NCBI GenBank assembly: GCA_000827495.1
Contig: KN817523.1
Coordinates: 424,557-488,556 of the forward strand
Reading direction: 5' to 3'
From: Hypholoma sublateritium FD-334 SS-4
Lineage: Eukaryota; Basidiomycota; Agaricomycetes; Agaricales; Strophariaceae
Length of the DNA stretch: 64,000 bases
Every line of letters begins with the position of its first letter. Position 1 is the first letter of the stretch. The notes under the pieces were generated by a model. It was not told the origin of the DNA and searched no databases. It saw only the letters and a program-made list of their open reading frames with translations. Both the position numbers and the translations under genes were made by a program. Below are positions 33,689 to 46,453 of the stretch, one piece after another.

Positions 33689-36600
33689 TTATATCGAGTC
33701 ATCTGGGTTAAGGTTTGTTTTTGAGTATTTTTCGAACAAGAATGAGATAGTTCCACCCGGGAAATCACGCGGGGAAGGCACTTGATCCATGGCTTGAATT
33801 CTATTTAGGTCGATGCCTGCTAACAGGGTGTTTGCACTGCTTCGTGTTGCTTCTGATTCTGAGGACTCAGATTTATTGACAGAGTTGATCAGAAGTCTTC
33901 GCAGGATGTCGTCCTGGACTAGATCTGCCGCGGAAGATTTTAGGCAGTTGATATGCTTCCACTCGCTCAGAGATGCAAGTGCGGTCTTCTTTTTCTGTAG
34001 GTACTGCTCAACAACATTAGTTAACAGATACTTCAAATATAGACTATCACTGACCGCTTTCTCCGCCACATCCGGATCTACAGTAGGAACATCCGAAGCG
34101 CAGACAAAACCCATCTCTGGCATTTTATCGTCGTCAACAGTTAGCACTAGATCACTATCATCATCATCCATGGGGATTGCGCTATCACATGGACATTCTA
34201 ATAAATCGTGGGTGTTGCAGGCAGCATCCGGATGAATACGGAAAATATCGCGCAACTGGATTCAAAGTTCAGTGATACGTCGTAGTTTGTACAATCCTCA
34301 TGGCTTACATCCTTGCGGGTGAATGAATCACTTTTTGAGCTTGTGGAGCCCTGTTTCAAAGGTTAGCAGGATTGGCCGCCTAGAGCAATCAATACAAGGG
34401 CTGACCGATCCTATGAGCGCTGTAGTGGTCGTTTTCAATGAGTGTAAATGAAATACTCTAGGAAGCGTAGTGAAGCTCACAGTCGCTCAAGGCAAGCTTG
34501 GTGACTTGTCTCTGATAGATTTTCTCTGCAGGGAAATGATTACTCTGCCGTGATATGAAATTAATAGAACTTGCCATCTATGGCTCCAGCAGTGAGCAAG
34601 CGATATATAAACACTGGGCGTTTCTGGCCATCTCTATATGAACGTATCAACAAAGAAGATGTGCGGGTAATTGGTACTACCCTTACCTATGACAGCGAGC
34701 CATAGATTGCAAATCGTGACTATATTTTACTCAAGATAACAGCTATAAAAACCCTAATTGGATGACTTACCTTGGATTCCAGTCCGAATCAATAAGAAAC
34801 AATCTCGATGCCCCTGCATTTATTGGATTCACACGAGGATCTTCCGATATAATTAAAATAAAATGTGGCACTCACCAATCAGGTTGATGCCCACTCCACC
34901 TAGTGAATGGAAATCAGAATTCCGCGTCATAGTTTGGTTGATGAATTTAGAATACTTGCCGGCCTTGGAACTCAATAAAAATATAACTATTCTTTTTGTC
35001 AGTCGGCGAAGGTATACTCGTGCGCGTTCTTACAGCTATTGTGTTGATTTCCCGCGTTGAATGCATTGACGTATTCTTGTCGTTTGTTCTGAGGTGTTTG
35101 CCTATGGAGTGATATGTTTGTGTGTGATCATTCTCAAAAGGAACATTGCTCACCCATCCAAGCGAAAATAGGAATACGCCATTTTTCTGCAAAACGCCTC
35201 CAAGATGTTCAAAGTTGAGGTATAATGAGAAACAAGGACGCATTTCTCGGATGTATTCTATGAAATATCTGTAAATTGAAACTAAAGGAAGACGCTGAGC
35301 ATCTCACTTGGCGTAGAGTTCTCAGAATTTTTGAGAGAACTACGAGTTTACCTTAAGTATTAAACGTTAGTGAAGAAAACACACAAGCGTAAAAAAATAT
35401 CGACGGACCACTGGATGCAACATCGGCTATATGCGCGTTATCAGGCAGAAGGTTTAACGCCTCAACGACCGATGATTGTTGCATAGATGGGAGGGATCCA
35501 CTTTTACTTTTTATACTGTCCGCCGTGGCTTTCAACAATATGGGACTATTGCTTATCTTGGTCAAAATGTTTATCAATGCTAACGACTCCGCCGTTGAGC
35601 TTTGTATCAAATCATCAAGCCTATTGGGATTGAGAATCTTGGAGAACATTTCCAATTGTAGGGGCGTAGGAGTTATGAAAACCACGAACTCAGCTAAAGA
35701 TGGAAGTTTTTGAGTTCCCTATATCAAAACAGATATAATCGTCGCACATTTGGGTGGAAGGTGGTTCTTCAATAGTGAAGTATCTCGCCTCAAAACAAAG
35801 CTTTTGGCAACCAAAAGTAGCTTAAGTAGTAGATGTTCGGTAACGCAGTCGTTGGATTTGCTGACTAGAGGGCATACCTGAGCTGTGCGTGATTCGCCCA
35901 ATTCGATCTCACCGACGGACGCGTCAGGGGCCCTACTTTTCAGTATAGGTATTTCGTAAACCTTGCGAAACACGTTATAATCATCTGGTTGGATGGCGCT
36001 AAAATCAGGAAACATCGAATATATGATTCTGCGATGGCTTTACCCAAAAGACCTGGATTACAAAATTCTGCCTGGAGTTGGCATTCGCCATTGTTAAAAA
36101 ACGAGAACGGAAGAAAATTGGGTCGGTGCTCACCATGGCGTGGAATTCTCCAAGATCATTTTGAATTGGGGTTCCTGATAGTATTACACGTCGCCGAGTA
36201 TTGAGGGACTTAAACATGGTCGTTGTCTTATTATTTGCTGACTTCAGGCGATGACCTGTCCAAAATAAAAAGTTCAGGACTGGTATATGAATTCCACGGA
36301 CATCAACCTGCCTTCGTCGCATATAATTAGCCCGATAGGGGGGCTACAATAATACATGAGAAGTTGGTCAACATGACTAAGGCTGATCTCACAATATATC
36401 TGCTAGTTTATCACTATGGTACGCAATGAGTCATGGAATTTTCATGTAAAAAAGCGGACAAACATTACAGTCCTCAATCGTTCGTAACCAATGATTAACA
36501 CTTGATGAACTTTTCTAGGGCTAGAGTGAGCTAGAGATCGGGTTCATAGATGGAATGCACAAACGAGCGCCCGAAAAGTTCGATGGCCGTATTATTTTTA

Positions 36601-38617
36601 TCGCAGGTCAGAACACCAGCGCGATCCCTCCCAAGCCATTTGTGAAATTCGGCTTTCCAATTCTTAGGAATGTTTTCAATAAAGTGCCTGCATACATGAC
36701 GCATACCTCACTTACATTCACGAGGGAGACGGGGCAAACAATGAGAACCTTCTGAACGGTTGGCGAGGGGCCAGCGTATGGATTTTGTTCTAGATTCAAT
36801 GATTGAATGCACGAGTGCATAGTGAGTAGAAAAAAACTCACTGATCAATGTCCAAATCAGGGCTATGGTCTATTTTGAGGGGGAGATATAATTCTGTTAG
36901 CTGCTGAGCGTCTCTGAAATGAGCCTCACTTACTTGCAGCGTCTTTCCTAGACCCCTGTAAACTGATCAGAATACAAACGAGACAACGTACAGATAATCA
37001 CGCACATTTCATCGGCCAAAATACAACCCTGACCTTCATGTTTACGCAGACCCATAACAGATTCGTAGAGAAATGATACGCCTATGTAATGATGTTAGTG
37101 ATAGTAGGGGTGCCCAGAGGATTTTGCCAACGAGCCTTCTTTTTGATGGGGCCTCATTCTTCGCGCAAGGATAGGATCTACTACAACAGGAACTATAGGC
37201 AAGTTTCTGCATGCCATAATATGAGATACAGTCACCATAGGTATGTTCAATATCTATTCACCGCTTATTGAATTTTTTGATATGCTCTTTTGTAGGAGAT
37301 TTCAGCACCAGGGCTTCTGGGGTTGTCGGATCGTGACTACAGCAGATATACAATCAAATAGATGTTATAGGTGGGTAATTACTTACAGAGGACCTTTAGC
37401 TTTGGGTTTGGGGCTTGAATTGGCATAAAAGTTTGTCGGAGCCACGTATAACCTGTCCCTTTTCTCTACTACATCTGTATCCACGGGTTCCATTGGAGGG
37501 TCGCGCTCAAGGTTGAGCTCGTCTATGGCGATACTGTCGGGTAGTTGTGATGATGAAATAGCCATATCTATTTCGACCTCTTTGCCACCTATGAAAGTGG
37601 TGAATCCGGGGACTAAGTCCTGACCTTTCCACGTTGTAGAGCCCATACTAGAGGCCATGTAGATCAGCCAGATCCACCCCATAAATTTAATGAGCCAGTT
37701 ACATTTTACCGTCTTCCGATATCATAACTAATTTGTCATTCGCAAGGGAGATGTATGCATCTCCATCCCAGGTCTTGTTCTTCTTTCCTTGAGGTTTGCG
37801 CCTGTATGCTATGTTAAGAAGAGTACATATACTATCAAACCCTTTTTCTCACCAGTTGACTGTCCAGCACGAGGACGATGGCTTATTCGTCTCTGGTAAA
37901 TCCGGACGGGGAGGTAAAGAACTATGTTGAACATTGGAACTCATAGTTTCCGCCTTCACGAAACCAGTTTTACTATCCTTGACTGCGACAGCCTGCCTCC
38001 GAGTTTTGAATGAAGGAGGATTGAATTTCATTTTGTGAGTGTTCGACATCGGGGTAATAGTTGAATTGCCTTCTATATTGACATGGCGGCCAAAACATAC
38101 TCCAGATAAGTACTGTTCTTGCGGTATCTTTCGATCCAACTCGATTTCTTTTGAACCAACGGAGAAGTTTTTGCCTTCGTATAACGGCAAAGCTTTTGTG
38201 GCCTTCTCAGTGGTCATACTGATCGACTATGAGAGAGAGAGAATACAGTGGATAATAGGAGTGCGTACAGTGTTCCATCACAGTCATATAGATAAGCCTC
38301 TGATTTGGAGTTGACAACAAAGATGGCATCACCATCCCAGGTCTTGTGTTTTTTGTATTGGTGATTTCGCCTGTAGAAAGAGACCTGAACGACGGTATTC
38401 GACATTGCTCCAAAACAGACAAATACCACTGGACCATCCATATTTGATCTTGAGATGGGCTTGAGCCTGAAGGCGGAGTATTTACTGGGACGTTTTCATC
38501 GCCCTCGTATCCAGTAGAAACAGAAACTCGTTTCGGATTGCGATTTTCCGGGTACCCTTCGGCTTTACGCTTGTCAGAGATGCTAGAAGTTGAAGCAAGA
38601 GGTTGAAATGAGGGCAT
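33689..38617 (-). CDS. RDH54: SNF2-family recombination translocase RDH54/RAD54B
   Basis: RDH54/RAD54B is a DNA-dependent ATPase that works with Rad51 and Dmc1 in homologous recombination, remodelling joints and clearing Rad51 from duplex DNA. About 32 exons join in phase to roughly 1,090 residues. The N-terminus has two RAD54B-type segments (YKKHKTWDGDAIFVV and KKNKTWDGDAYISL). Helicase motifs follow: RPHQKEGVSFLYESVMGL, Walker A DEMGLGKTLQTIAL, LIVCPVSLVNNWKAEFHKW, Walker B ICDEGHRLK, LSGTPIQNDLGEFHAM, CVLVSHYT, YFRLDG, SSKAGGVGINLIGASRL, SDWNP, QSMARCHRDGQKRPVFIYRL and EKIYQRQVTKLALSD. The C-terminus matches Rdh54 (SDSFTRKDLRDIFRIH). Four introns use GC donors: 37135-37082, 36311-36256, 34959-34900 and 34574-34526. 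One exon is only 14 bases (34406-34419). The gene is divergent from the GEN1-like gene. Confidence 0.94.
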
Positions 38618-39285
38618 TTTGCCTGTCCGGCCTTTATATTGCCTTGGAAAGATGTAGTAGGTAAAGAATTCAGGTCGGAGTTACCGTTGAGTTTGTTCAA
38701 TATTGCCGTTGGTGAATGAGTTAAATAGTCGCCAAATGGGTAGGCAGTTTAATTCTGAGGGCAGCTCAGTTCGATCCCAAAGAGAATGTAGAAAGCACTC
38801 GAAGTGCGGGTTTGTTGTAGCAAAGACAAGTAGTGAATGTGAGGGAAACAAGCACAAAGCACGCAACTTGAAGCAGTGCAGTCACTGGCAATGGCCGCGA
38901 CTCGGAATCAGGTTTCGATCACTGGCAACACGCTGTGACGACAACGTCACATTTTCACGTGGTGGTTACCTTTCGCGATGCGCTTGGCGACTCTTAGCGC
39001 GCCGCTTGAAGTTGAAGTTCGGCCGTCGCGCTTAACGCTTTGCTTAGGCGTGAAGGTGGCATTTTCTTCTGTTTCAAGCGCGAGTTAAGCCGGAAAAGCA
39101 AAACATACCTCTTGTCTGTTTCTTAATTCAAGCGATACCCTTTCCCATAAAAACATCGACGATTCGCTGTGCATCCCCCAAATTTCGTACACCCTGGATA
39201 GATTTCCAGCCTTGATCAGCTCAAATATCTACAACCGGCAGCCCCAAACTTCTCCAACGCGCAAATCAAACCATTCTCTGCTGAT
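38618..39285. promoter_or_regulatory. Shared divergent promoter, RDH54 / GEN1-like
   Basis: These 668 bases separate the starts of two recombination genes. Candidate sites include CACGTGG near 38957-38963 and ACGCGCC/GGCGCGC-like cores near 38997-39003 that could serve as MCB-type (ACGCGT-like) cell-cycle boxes, although no exact ACGCGT is seen. No other gene is found. Confidence 0.4.
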
Positions 39286-41715
39286 ATGGGTGTTCCGGGC
39301 CTGTGGGAGGTCAGTCCCTGTTACACCAACCAGGAGGATTCACACCAAAGGCGGTTTTATAGGTTTTGGAAGACGCAGGGACAGTAATTTCTATCGCCAA
39401 ATTGGCCGCCATTGACGGCTTCCAGCAGAATTCTTCTGGAAGGTAAGGTATCATGTACCGCACAAAGAAGAAAATTTACGAATAGAGAACTTCCTTAGGA
39501 GGGCATATCGCGTTGGGATTGATGTCAGCATATGGTTTGAGCACGCAAAGGCGAGCAGAGGAGGCGACAATCCTGCCGTGCGTGGTTTATTTTTCCAGCT
39601 GGCCAAACTTTGTCAGTGATACTACTTGCAATTTTCTCGATGCCAATGGAACTGACGTCGTCAATGACCAACAGCAAAAATGTCTCTGATACCTCTCTTT
39701 GTATTCGATGGCAGGCTCCGTCCGAAAGTCAAGGTTTGTCGATAATAGCGACTTGTAGGCTGAAGAGAACTCACTTATGTTCTATTGGTCAGCGGGGGAG
39801 CAAAATGGGCAAATCAGGTTCCCATGAGCTGTCTCAACCCTTCAAGAAATTCTTGGACGCGTTCGGTATGGAATGGCGCGAAGTAAAACTCTCCCGCGTC
39901 CCGCATGGCCACATTCTGATATTCATATTATTTAGGCTCCTGCAGAAGCTGAAGCCGAACTTGCTTTCCTGAATCGAGAAGGCCATATTGATGCAATTAT
40001 GAGTGACGACTGCGATACATTTATTTTTGGAGCGCGTACCGTTTTTAAAAAGTAACTGCATTCTTAACCTCAAACCTCTGATGTTAATCATCCGATCTGC
40101 AGCCCGAGCGATTCTCTGAGCGGAAACAAAAGACACCTCGCCACAAACTCGAAGGATAAGACGGACCAATTCCATACTTGGATTTATAGAGCCTCGGATA
40201 TAGAGAATAATCCTCGAGTTGCAATCAACAGGGGAGGTCTCATTCTTTTCGCCCTTCTTGCAGGTGGAGATTACGATAAGGTCGGGGATCGTTTGCTATT
40301 TTTGACTTTACCTTGCTGATAGCAATTATCAGGGCGTACATGGTATCGGTAAAGCCATCGCCGCTCGACTGGCACGCTGCGAATTCGGAGACGAGCTTCT
40401 ACAGGCATATCAGAATTTACCACAGGAAATGCTTTCCGAATTCCTTGTCCATTGGCGCCTGCGCGTAAACACACAGCTGAGAGAAGGCACTCCTCGTACC
40501 TCTGTGGTTTTGCCGGACACATTCCCGCCTCTCGAGACACTCGAGAAGTACGCAAAGCCCCTTCACAGCGGAAACAAGGTCGGAGCAGGCCCTTCTAGTA
40601 GCTTGTCGCTGAGGGATAGGAAAGGTATCGATCTTGGTCAAGTCGCACATTTGTGCGAGGAATATTTTGAATGGGGTCAAAGAGAGGTCATCATCGAACG
40701 ATTCTCTAGATTGCTGTGGCCCGGCGCCATCATGCATGTATTGAGACGCTCCGCGCTCGAAATGGACGAAAACGAACGAACACATGGTCACACCAGGGAA
40801 ATTGGGACACCATCGTCGCTGATTCACAGATGCCTCAGCAAACCAGATCGGACGGACAGAGTCGCAAATGCTTTTGTTAACCGCGGTCCAATCCATCAGC
40901 AAGTTGTGACGGACGACGAAGACTTCCGTCCTTTAATCACCCAGATCGTCGGCAGTCGTGAACACACCTCCACTGATGATACATTGGAATATCGGATCGA
41001 AGTTTTACCGACGCAACTAGTGCATATTGCAAATGCTGGCATTCGGGGAACGAAACCAGCCCCCCCGCGTAAAGAGGGCGCGAAGGAGCCCAAAGACCTG
41101 GAAGATGCTCACAAACTGTTGCGGATGTGGATACCGGCAGTAATGCTTCAACGTGTCCATCCCACCATGGTTGAACAATTCGTTCTCAAACAATCCAGCA
41201 AAGGGCAGAAGAAAGGCAAGGGGAAGCAGCGGGCCTCTTCTTCGGCGATGTCTGACGATGGAACCCTGGACCCGCCTGTCTTTTCTAGCCCGGTGCGGAC
41301 GCCGTCCACATCGCAATCGTCTCGACACGAATCCCAGAGCCGAAATAGCAGCCAGGTTCCATACCAGGCCGCCGTGAATTCTTCCTTGTCTTTTCGTGTT
41401 CCCAGTCCAGCACCCGCAAGAGCAAACCTCGGAGGATTTGAATTTACCTTTGAAGACCCTGATCGCGCACAATTTGACGAGGTACAATTTGATGACATGA
41501 TGGACATCGAGCCTGAGGATGCTGTTGTAGATGAACGCCCGCGAACTCGTTTTGAGGCAATCTGCGATCAGATTATCACTGCTCCAGCAAAGTCGTCTAA
41601 GTCCAAGCCTAGAAAAAGGAAAGCAATAGCCGATCCTGAAATGCTGGTAGAGCATCGCCCAGCATCCAAGAAAGCAAGGAAATCTCTTCTCGAGATGATT
41701 GATGAAATCGTGTGA
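39286..41715 (+). CDS. GEN1/Yen1-type Holliday junction resolvase (XPG/Rad2 family)
   Basis: Eight exons (39286-39309, 39363-39442, 39499-39611, 39675-39733, 39793-39882, 39936-40051, 40103-40280, 40333-41715) give 680 residues. The N-terminal XPG domain begins MGVPGLWEVLEDA and contains RAYRVGIDVSIWFEH and LIPLFVFDGRLRPK. The internal XPG nuclease motif is APAEAEAELAFLNREG (about 123-138), then MSDDCDTFIFGARTV. The helix-two-turn-helix segment is LLAGGDYDKGVHGIGKAIA near 212-230. The spacing and the short insert before the second domain match GEN1/Yen1 rather than FEN1 or EXO1. GEN1 enzymes cut Holliday junctions symmetrically as dimers. The C-terminal half is Ser- and Lys-rich with possible nuclear localisation signals (KSSKSKPRKRKA; KKARKS). 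Subfamily choice is by architecture. Confidence 0.88.
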
Positions 41716-41868
41716 ACCATATTATTTCTTGACTCTAGTACATATTTGTTAGATTTGATTTATAGCCACCATTTAGGCAGACTTATTATGAATTAGCTAT
41801 AATGAAGTAAATAGAGCTCTATGCGTCGATAACAAGTCAGTGTCGACCGTTTTGTCAACATTAGTAGA

Positions 41869-43337
41869 TTAATTAGATTCCTCGATACTCCAATCCGGCC
41901 GCAGACCAATATCGTAAGTGTCAGTGTCATTAGCCAAAAAACGATGCATTGAGGCCCATGCGATCATTACTGCATTATCTACACGGTACAAAATTATTCG
42001 TGAGTTTCCTTTACAGCAAGGCATAGGCTCCGTCTTACCTGTACAGAGGTTCACAGGGGGGAAGACCAGAGGAATTGGGGCACCTCTACCGTGTTTGACG
42101 AGGCAGTCGTGCAACCTTGGAAATATTAGGTATCCAGATCTAACTTAGTGAGCGAAAAATCTCACCTTTCTCTAAGGAAAGAATTACTTGCGACTCCGCC
42201 ACTAACGACGAGGGCATGAATGGGTATTTTGTGTTTCCTACACAAGTCCAAAGCGAGGACGACTTTGTCTTCAAGCTGACGTACGACACCTGTCTGGAAT
42301 GCGCGCGCTATGGATCTTTTCGTAGATTTATCTATTTTTTCGGCACCTCCTAATGATTCAATGAACATTTTCATGTGAGAGTGGATGCCAGAGAACGAGA
42401 ATTTTAATTGATTGGGAAATGGACGAGGCACAGCAGGCACAGGAATGTCTATGGCCTGCTCCTCTGCGCAGAATTTGTCAAGGGCGTCCCCAGGTCCTAG
42501 ATCTGTCCATTGGAGTCCCAAAGCTCTCGACACTTTGTCAAATGTTCTGCCAATACTCTCGTCTGCAGTAGTGGCAAGAATCTTGAATGAATTGACAGAT
42601 GTCGCCAGGACTAGGAGTGTATGTGCTCCCGATACCAGCAGAGTCATAAACGGAAATTGAGGTTCTTGTGGCCATGAGGTCAAAAGGGGAGTTAGAGCAT
42701 GTCCTTGCTGTAAATTGTTATTGAGCGTAAAAGAGCATGTTACACAGTATAGAAACGAACCATGTGGTTGACTCCGACTATGGGTTTTCCCGTTGCAGCA
42801 GCCAAAGATTTCGAGGCGTTCATGCCAACACTCAGGCATCCCGGCATCCCTACAGATATTGAGAACAGAAAAAGGGAGATGGTTGATGAATTGACTACCT
42901 GGACCCCTGCTAAACGCAATTCCGTCTATATCTTTGCCGATATCCATGTCAGCTTGATCAAGTGCTTGACGAATTGCAAGCGGCTTAAGTCGTTTGAAGA
43001 TTAGCGCTGTAAATCACTCCAGACGTGAAACGCACTAGATTGGCCTGGTGTGCGCCAATAGCGCCCATGGGCCAGATTCCGCCTAATGGCTCATGTCTGG
43101 ACGCGAACCATCGGTCAACGACGCGTAGTATTCATCGGAACGAGCTTCGCCTCACATATGGTTCTGTTTGATGATGATATTGGAGTGTATCTTCCGTGAA
43201 GAATCGACAATAGCTGCACAGGTGTCATCCGCCGAGGTCTCGATAGCAAGGACCGTAAATTGCCGTATTGCCGCAGGTAGCTTGCCAAAGGTACTACGAC
43301 ACTGCGGCAGTCTTCGAATAGCGAAATTCAGCGCCAT
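41869..43337 (-). CDS. QRI7: Mitochondrial tRNA t6A synthase QRI7 (TsaD/Kae1 family)
   Basis: QRI7 transfers threonylcarbamoyl to A37 of mitochondrial tRNAs that read ANN codons. Seven exons (43337-43156, 43096-43036, 42983-42899, 42849-42761, 42707-42166, 42115-42039, 41978-41869) give 381 residues. Residues 1-25 (MALNFAIRRLPQCRSTFGKL) look like a mitochondrial presequence. The ASKHA core starts TVLAIETSADDTCAAIV. Other motifs: GPGMPGCLSVGMNASKSLAA, the metal-binding HMQGH at 138-142, LLVSGAHTLLV, ESIGRTFDKVSRALGL, VVSGGVASNSFLRERL, and the C-terminal metal ligand in DNAVMIAWASM. The presequence favours QRI7 over cytosolic Kae1. Convergent with the GEN1-like gene, 153 bases between stops. 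Confidence 0.95.
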
Positions 43338-44156
43338 ATTTTAGACGAGTTGAATATTTGGGTGTTCCTACACGAGCAGACCGTGTTTTCTTGGCGAATG
43401 GAACGTTGAAACTTGTTGAACGTTGAGACGTGGAAAGCGTTGAGAAAGCCGAGCCAAATTTTGAGGCACGAAAGTTGCAACGCACGAAACGGCGGCATCG
43501 ACACAGCCACATAATATCTCCGCTGCGCGGCGCGCGTCGCGGCCGTGCCAGTGCGTGCGCCACTCCCTGCTCAAACACTAGTTTTACCGTTCGTACTTCC
43601 GGGGCCAAGTGTGATCTCAAATTTCAATTCAATCCCATTTAAGTCTCTCAATTTCTCACTGGCAAAAAATTCCAAATTAATCACGGACTAAGTAGTACGA
43701 CAGACTACTACAGGAACTGCAACGCTGTTTTTTCAACTTTTTCCTCGACTGCCTCCAAGTACAAAACGCGCAAAACATATTGTGACTCAAGGATAGCTGC
43801 AGCAGATCTATTATATCGATCATAACTTGGCCGTGCGCGGTCTAAGTGCAGTTGGATGATTTTTGTTAAATACATTCGATGTACATTTGATATACATCAT
43901 CATTGTCTCTTCAGGCCTCTTCGTATTTTTCTTGACTGTATATTTCTCCCCATGGCCAAGATCAGGCATTCCCCGTAGTAGGCGCCACATATTTGTTTTG
44001 GAGTGCAGAACGCTTCCGTAGCTGCAGCATACTTAATGCAATGCAATTCAACCGTGACCGAGTGCCCGATGACGTACCGTTCTACGTGCGCCGGCGATAA
44101 CTTGCAAATCCTTCCAATCTTCCTCCCAACGCTAAGTCTCCTTCCTCCGGTATACG
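43338..44156. promoter_or_regulatory. Divergent promoter region, QRI7 / HbrB
   Basis: These 819 bases separate two divergent genes and must carry both promoters. Several short ORFs near 43330-43640 overlap in many frames and look spurious. A TACATTCGATGTACATTTGATATACAT-like tract (43872-43898) is a small cluster of near-repeats. Confidence 0.4.
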
Positions 44157-46252
44157 ATGTGGTCGTCGTCGCATATACACGGTCCCCGACGATCTCACGA
44201 CCAAAGTCGCAACGATCTCAAAGCAAGTCGAGCGTCATCGCCCGATGACAGTGGGACAGAAGGGAACCAAAGACGCACATCCAGTGATGCGACGCCCCGT
44301 CAGGCCCCTGCAACCACCCGCTTTCTTGATTCAGTCAACGATCAGCACGCGAATTGGAGTGTCCTCTCTCCAGCATCTGCGTTACCTTCTGAGCGGCCCG
44401 AAGGCTATTCGTCCTCCAAGCGCCTTGGGTACTTTGCCGACAAGTTGACGTCTTCCCTTTCCGGCACGGGGAAGGATACAAGTACTAACCTCAAGAATTC
44501 TCTTCACCCGAGTCAACTCCTACACCCACATAGTCATTCCCGAGTTGAATCTAGCTCTACTACAGCGCCGTCCCTTTCATCCACTATGGCTTCCTCTTCT
44601 GCACTTACCTCTGCTAACAAAGCTCATGCTTCTCCGTCCAAAGTAAGTTGCCCGATGTCAAGCGCAAAGGTACACGGATGGGTGGCTTAAATTATATCTA
44701 TAACAGGTGCCGTTCGGTCGTACCTACGACCCTAAAGTTGTCTCGCGCGAAATGCAGCGTCTAGGAAACCTGGTAGTGCCATCCTCATTGGCCCCCCAAC
44801 TTTCACAAGCACCATCGGTCACATCCTTGGCTCTTCCTCCTCCTGGGAATACCGTCCAAGCCAATGTGTCATCATCATCCAGTAACGATCCATGGGGTGC
44901 TTTACACGTTCACGTATTGCCACTATTCAACGGTGAACCCCTTCGAATACCCATGTAGGTCTTCCATCGGATCTACCAAATGTTTGAAGTCTTACCTTGT
45001 TTAAAGAGAGGATCTGAATATCTTGGTCAAGCGACATATCCAGTCCGTTGTATCCTCATACCCATCTAAAGCTCTTGCTACGCTAGAAAACGACGCCTCT
45101 GAACTCATCGCTTCCGGCATGGTCACTCTTAACGCGAAGCTTACCGGCATTGACGATGAGAAACTTGTTGCTCGAGTTGTTGAGATTTGGGGCTTCTTTT
45201 GGGACCAAGTGCTAACATACCTTGAAGGCGTGAGTCTCGTTATACCCACCATGTTCGTTGGATTTATATCAAGGTTTATAGGTACTGTTACCACTTCAAA
45301 CGGATCCCTTATTGTCGTCGTTATATCGCACCCCGAAATCACATAGGGCCTCATCTCCGACGCGCCAGACTGGGGCCAAAGCTTCTATATCCTCATTAAG
45401 CTCTACATCAGCTTATCATATAGACGTTCGGTCAGTTGCTCTGAAGTCGTTCCGGGACCGAGTCATTCTTCCACCTTTTCAGCGGCTGTATGCTCGACTC
45501 AGCATTGCTAGTCGCCAAGACGGTCTGCAAGAAGCGAATTCCTATCAACAACCAAGGCTACAGCAAATGTAAATTCACCTCGCAACGTCTTACCCCCGAT
45601 GTGCCTAATAATATATTTCACTAGGCTCCTTGTCCTTGCTTCTCAAAGTACACAACTACCCGTCACATTTTCACTGAACACCCGAATCCCTCAGCCCACA
45701 GCAGGAGAGAGTGCCGTCAAAGACTTATTGCGCCTTGTACGTAATCCTCGGCCAGAATCAGATCCCCGCAACCCTCGGTTTAAAGGCAGTCCTGGCTTCC
45801 AAACCCGTACCCCATCTTTCCTCTCCGGCGGCCTGCCTCGCGATCGGCGCGGACGCGTTGCTCTCAAAGGAAAGATTCCTCCGGACCTTACCAGCTTGCG
45901 CGGGCTTGGTTTCGGAAGTATCGAAGACCCTTACGGAGACGATACACCGCGCATGGGCGGCATACCTGCAAGCTATGCTGTAGATATGGACCGTGAGCGC
46001 GATAGGGAGTTCTTGGAGGGATTGCGGTCAGTGTCTTCTTTTGCAGTGCAATCTATTGTTGATAGCTTTGCTTATTGCCTTTCCGATATCAACAGCAGTC
46101 CGGATGTCGAACCGGGAGGCCGTGTCACGTCAGGAGGCTGGGGCCTGGGGGCAGGGAATGTTGAAAATAGCAAGGAGGAAGATGAAGATGAGATGGACTG
46201 GGATCAAGCCCAGGTGCCGTTTTCCTCTATACTGCTGAGGAGGGATAAGTGA
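44157..46252 (+). CDS. HbrB-domain protein, TORC2 subunit (Bit61/PROTOR-like)
   Basis: Five exons (44157-44642, 44707-44954, 45007-45229, 45282-45568, 45625-46252) give 623 residues. A Ser/His-rich N-terminus of about 220 residues precedes the HbrB domain (about 235-470): DPWGALHVHVLPLFNGEPLR, IEDLNILVKRHIQ, LVARVVEIWGFFWDQVLTYL, GVLLPLQTDPLLSSLYR and LKSFRDRVILP. HbrB was named for hyperbranching in Aspergillus; its relatives Bit61 (yeast) and PROTOR (animals) are TORC2 subunits acting in polarity and actin control. The C-terminus is acidic (KEEDEDEMDWDQAQ). Convergent with dynamitin. The family call is firm; TORC2 membership here is inferred. Confidence 0.9.
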
Positions 46253-46453
46253 CTGAGTATCAAATTTTCTTTATGATAGGCAGTCGTAGAGAGGATGCTC
46301 GGAATGAACCATCCCAGTGACACTCGACGCAGAAACACATAACCTGTGGGCAACAACCCGGTGTGGCCTGTGTAACTATTTGTATCAAGGTTGTATTTCG
46401 GGTATTTGTGTAAATGTAAATGAAATCAATAAGGGAAACATGAAGTATACCAT

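Noticed and set aside
43294..43642. Several overlapping ORFs near the QRI7 start
   Set aside because: Open frames in four or five registers at once, with no protein-like signal; best read as QRI7 promoter DNA.
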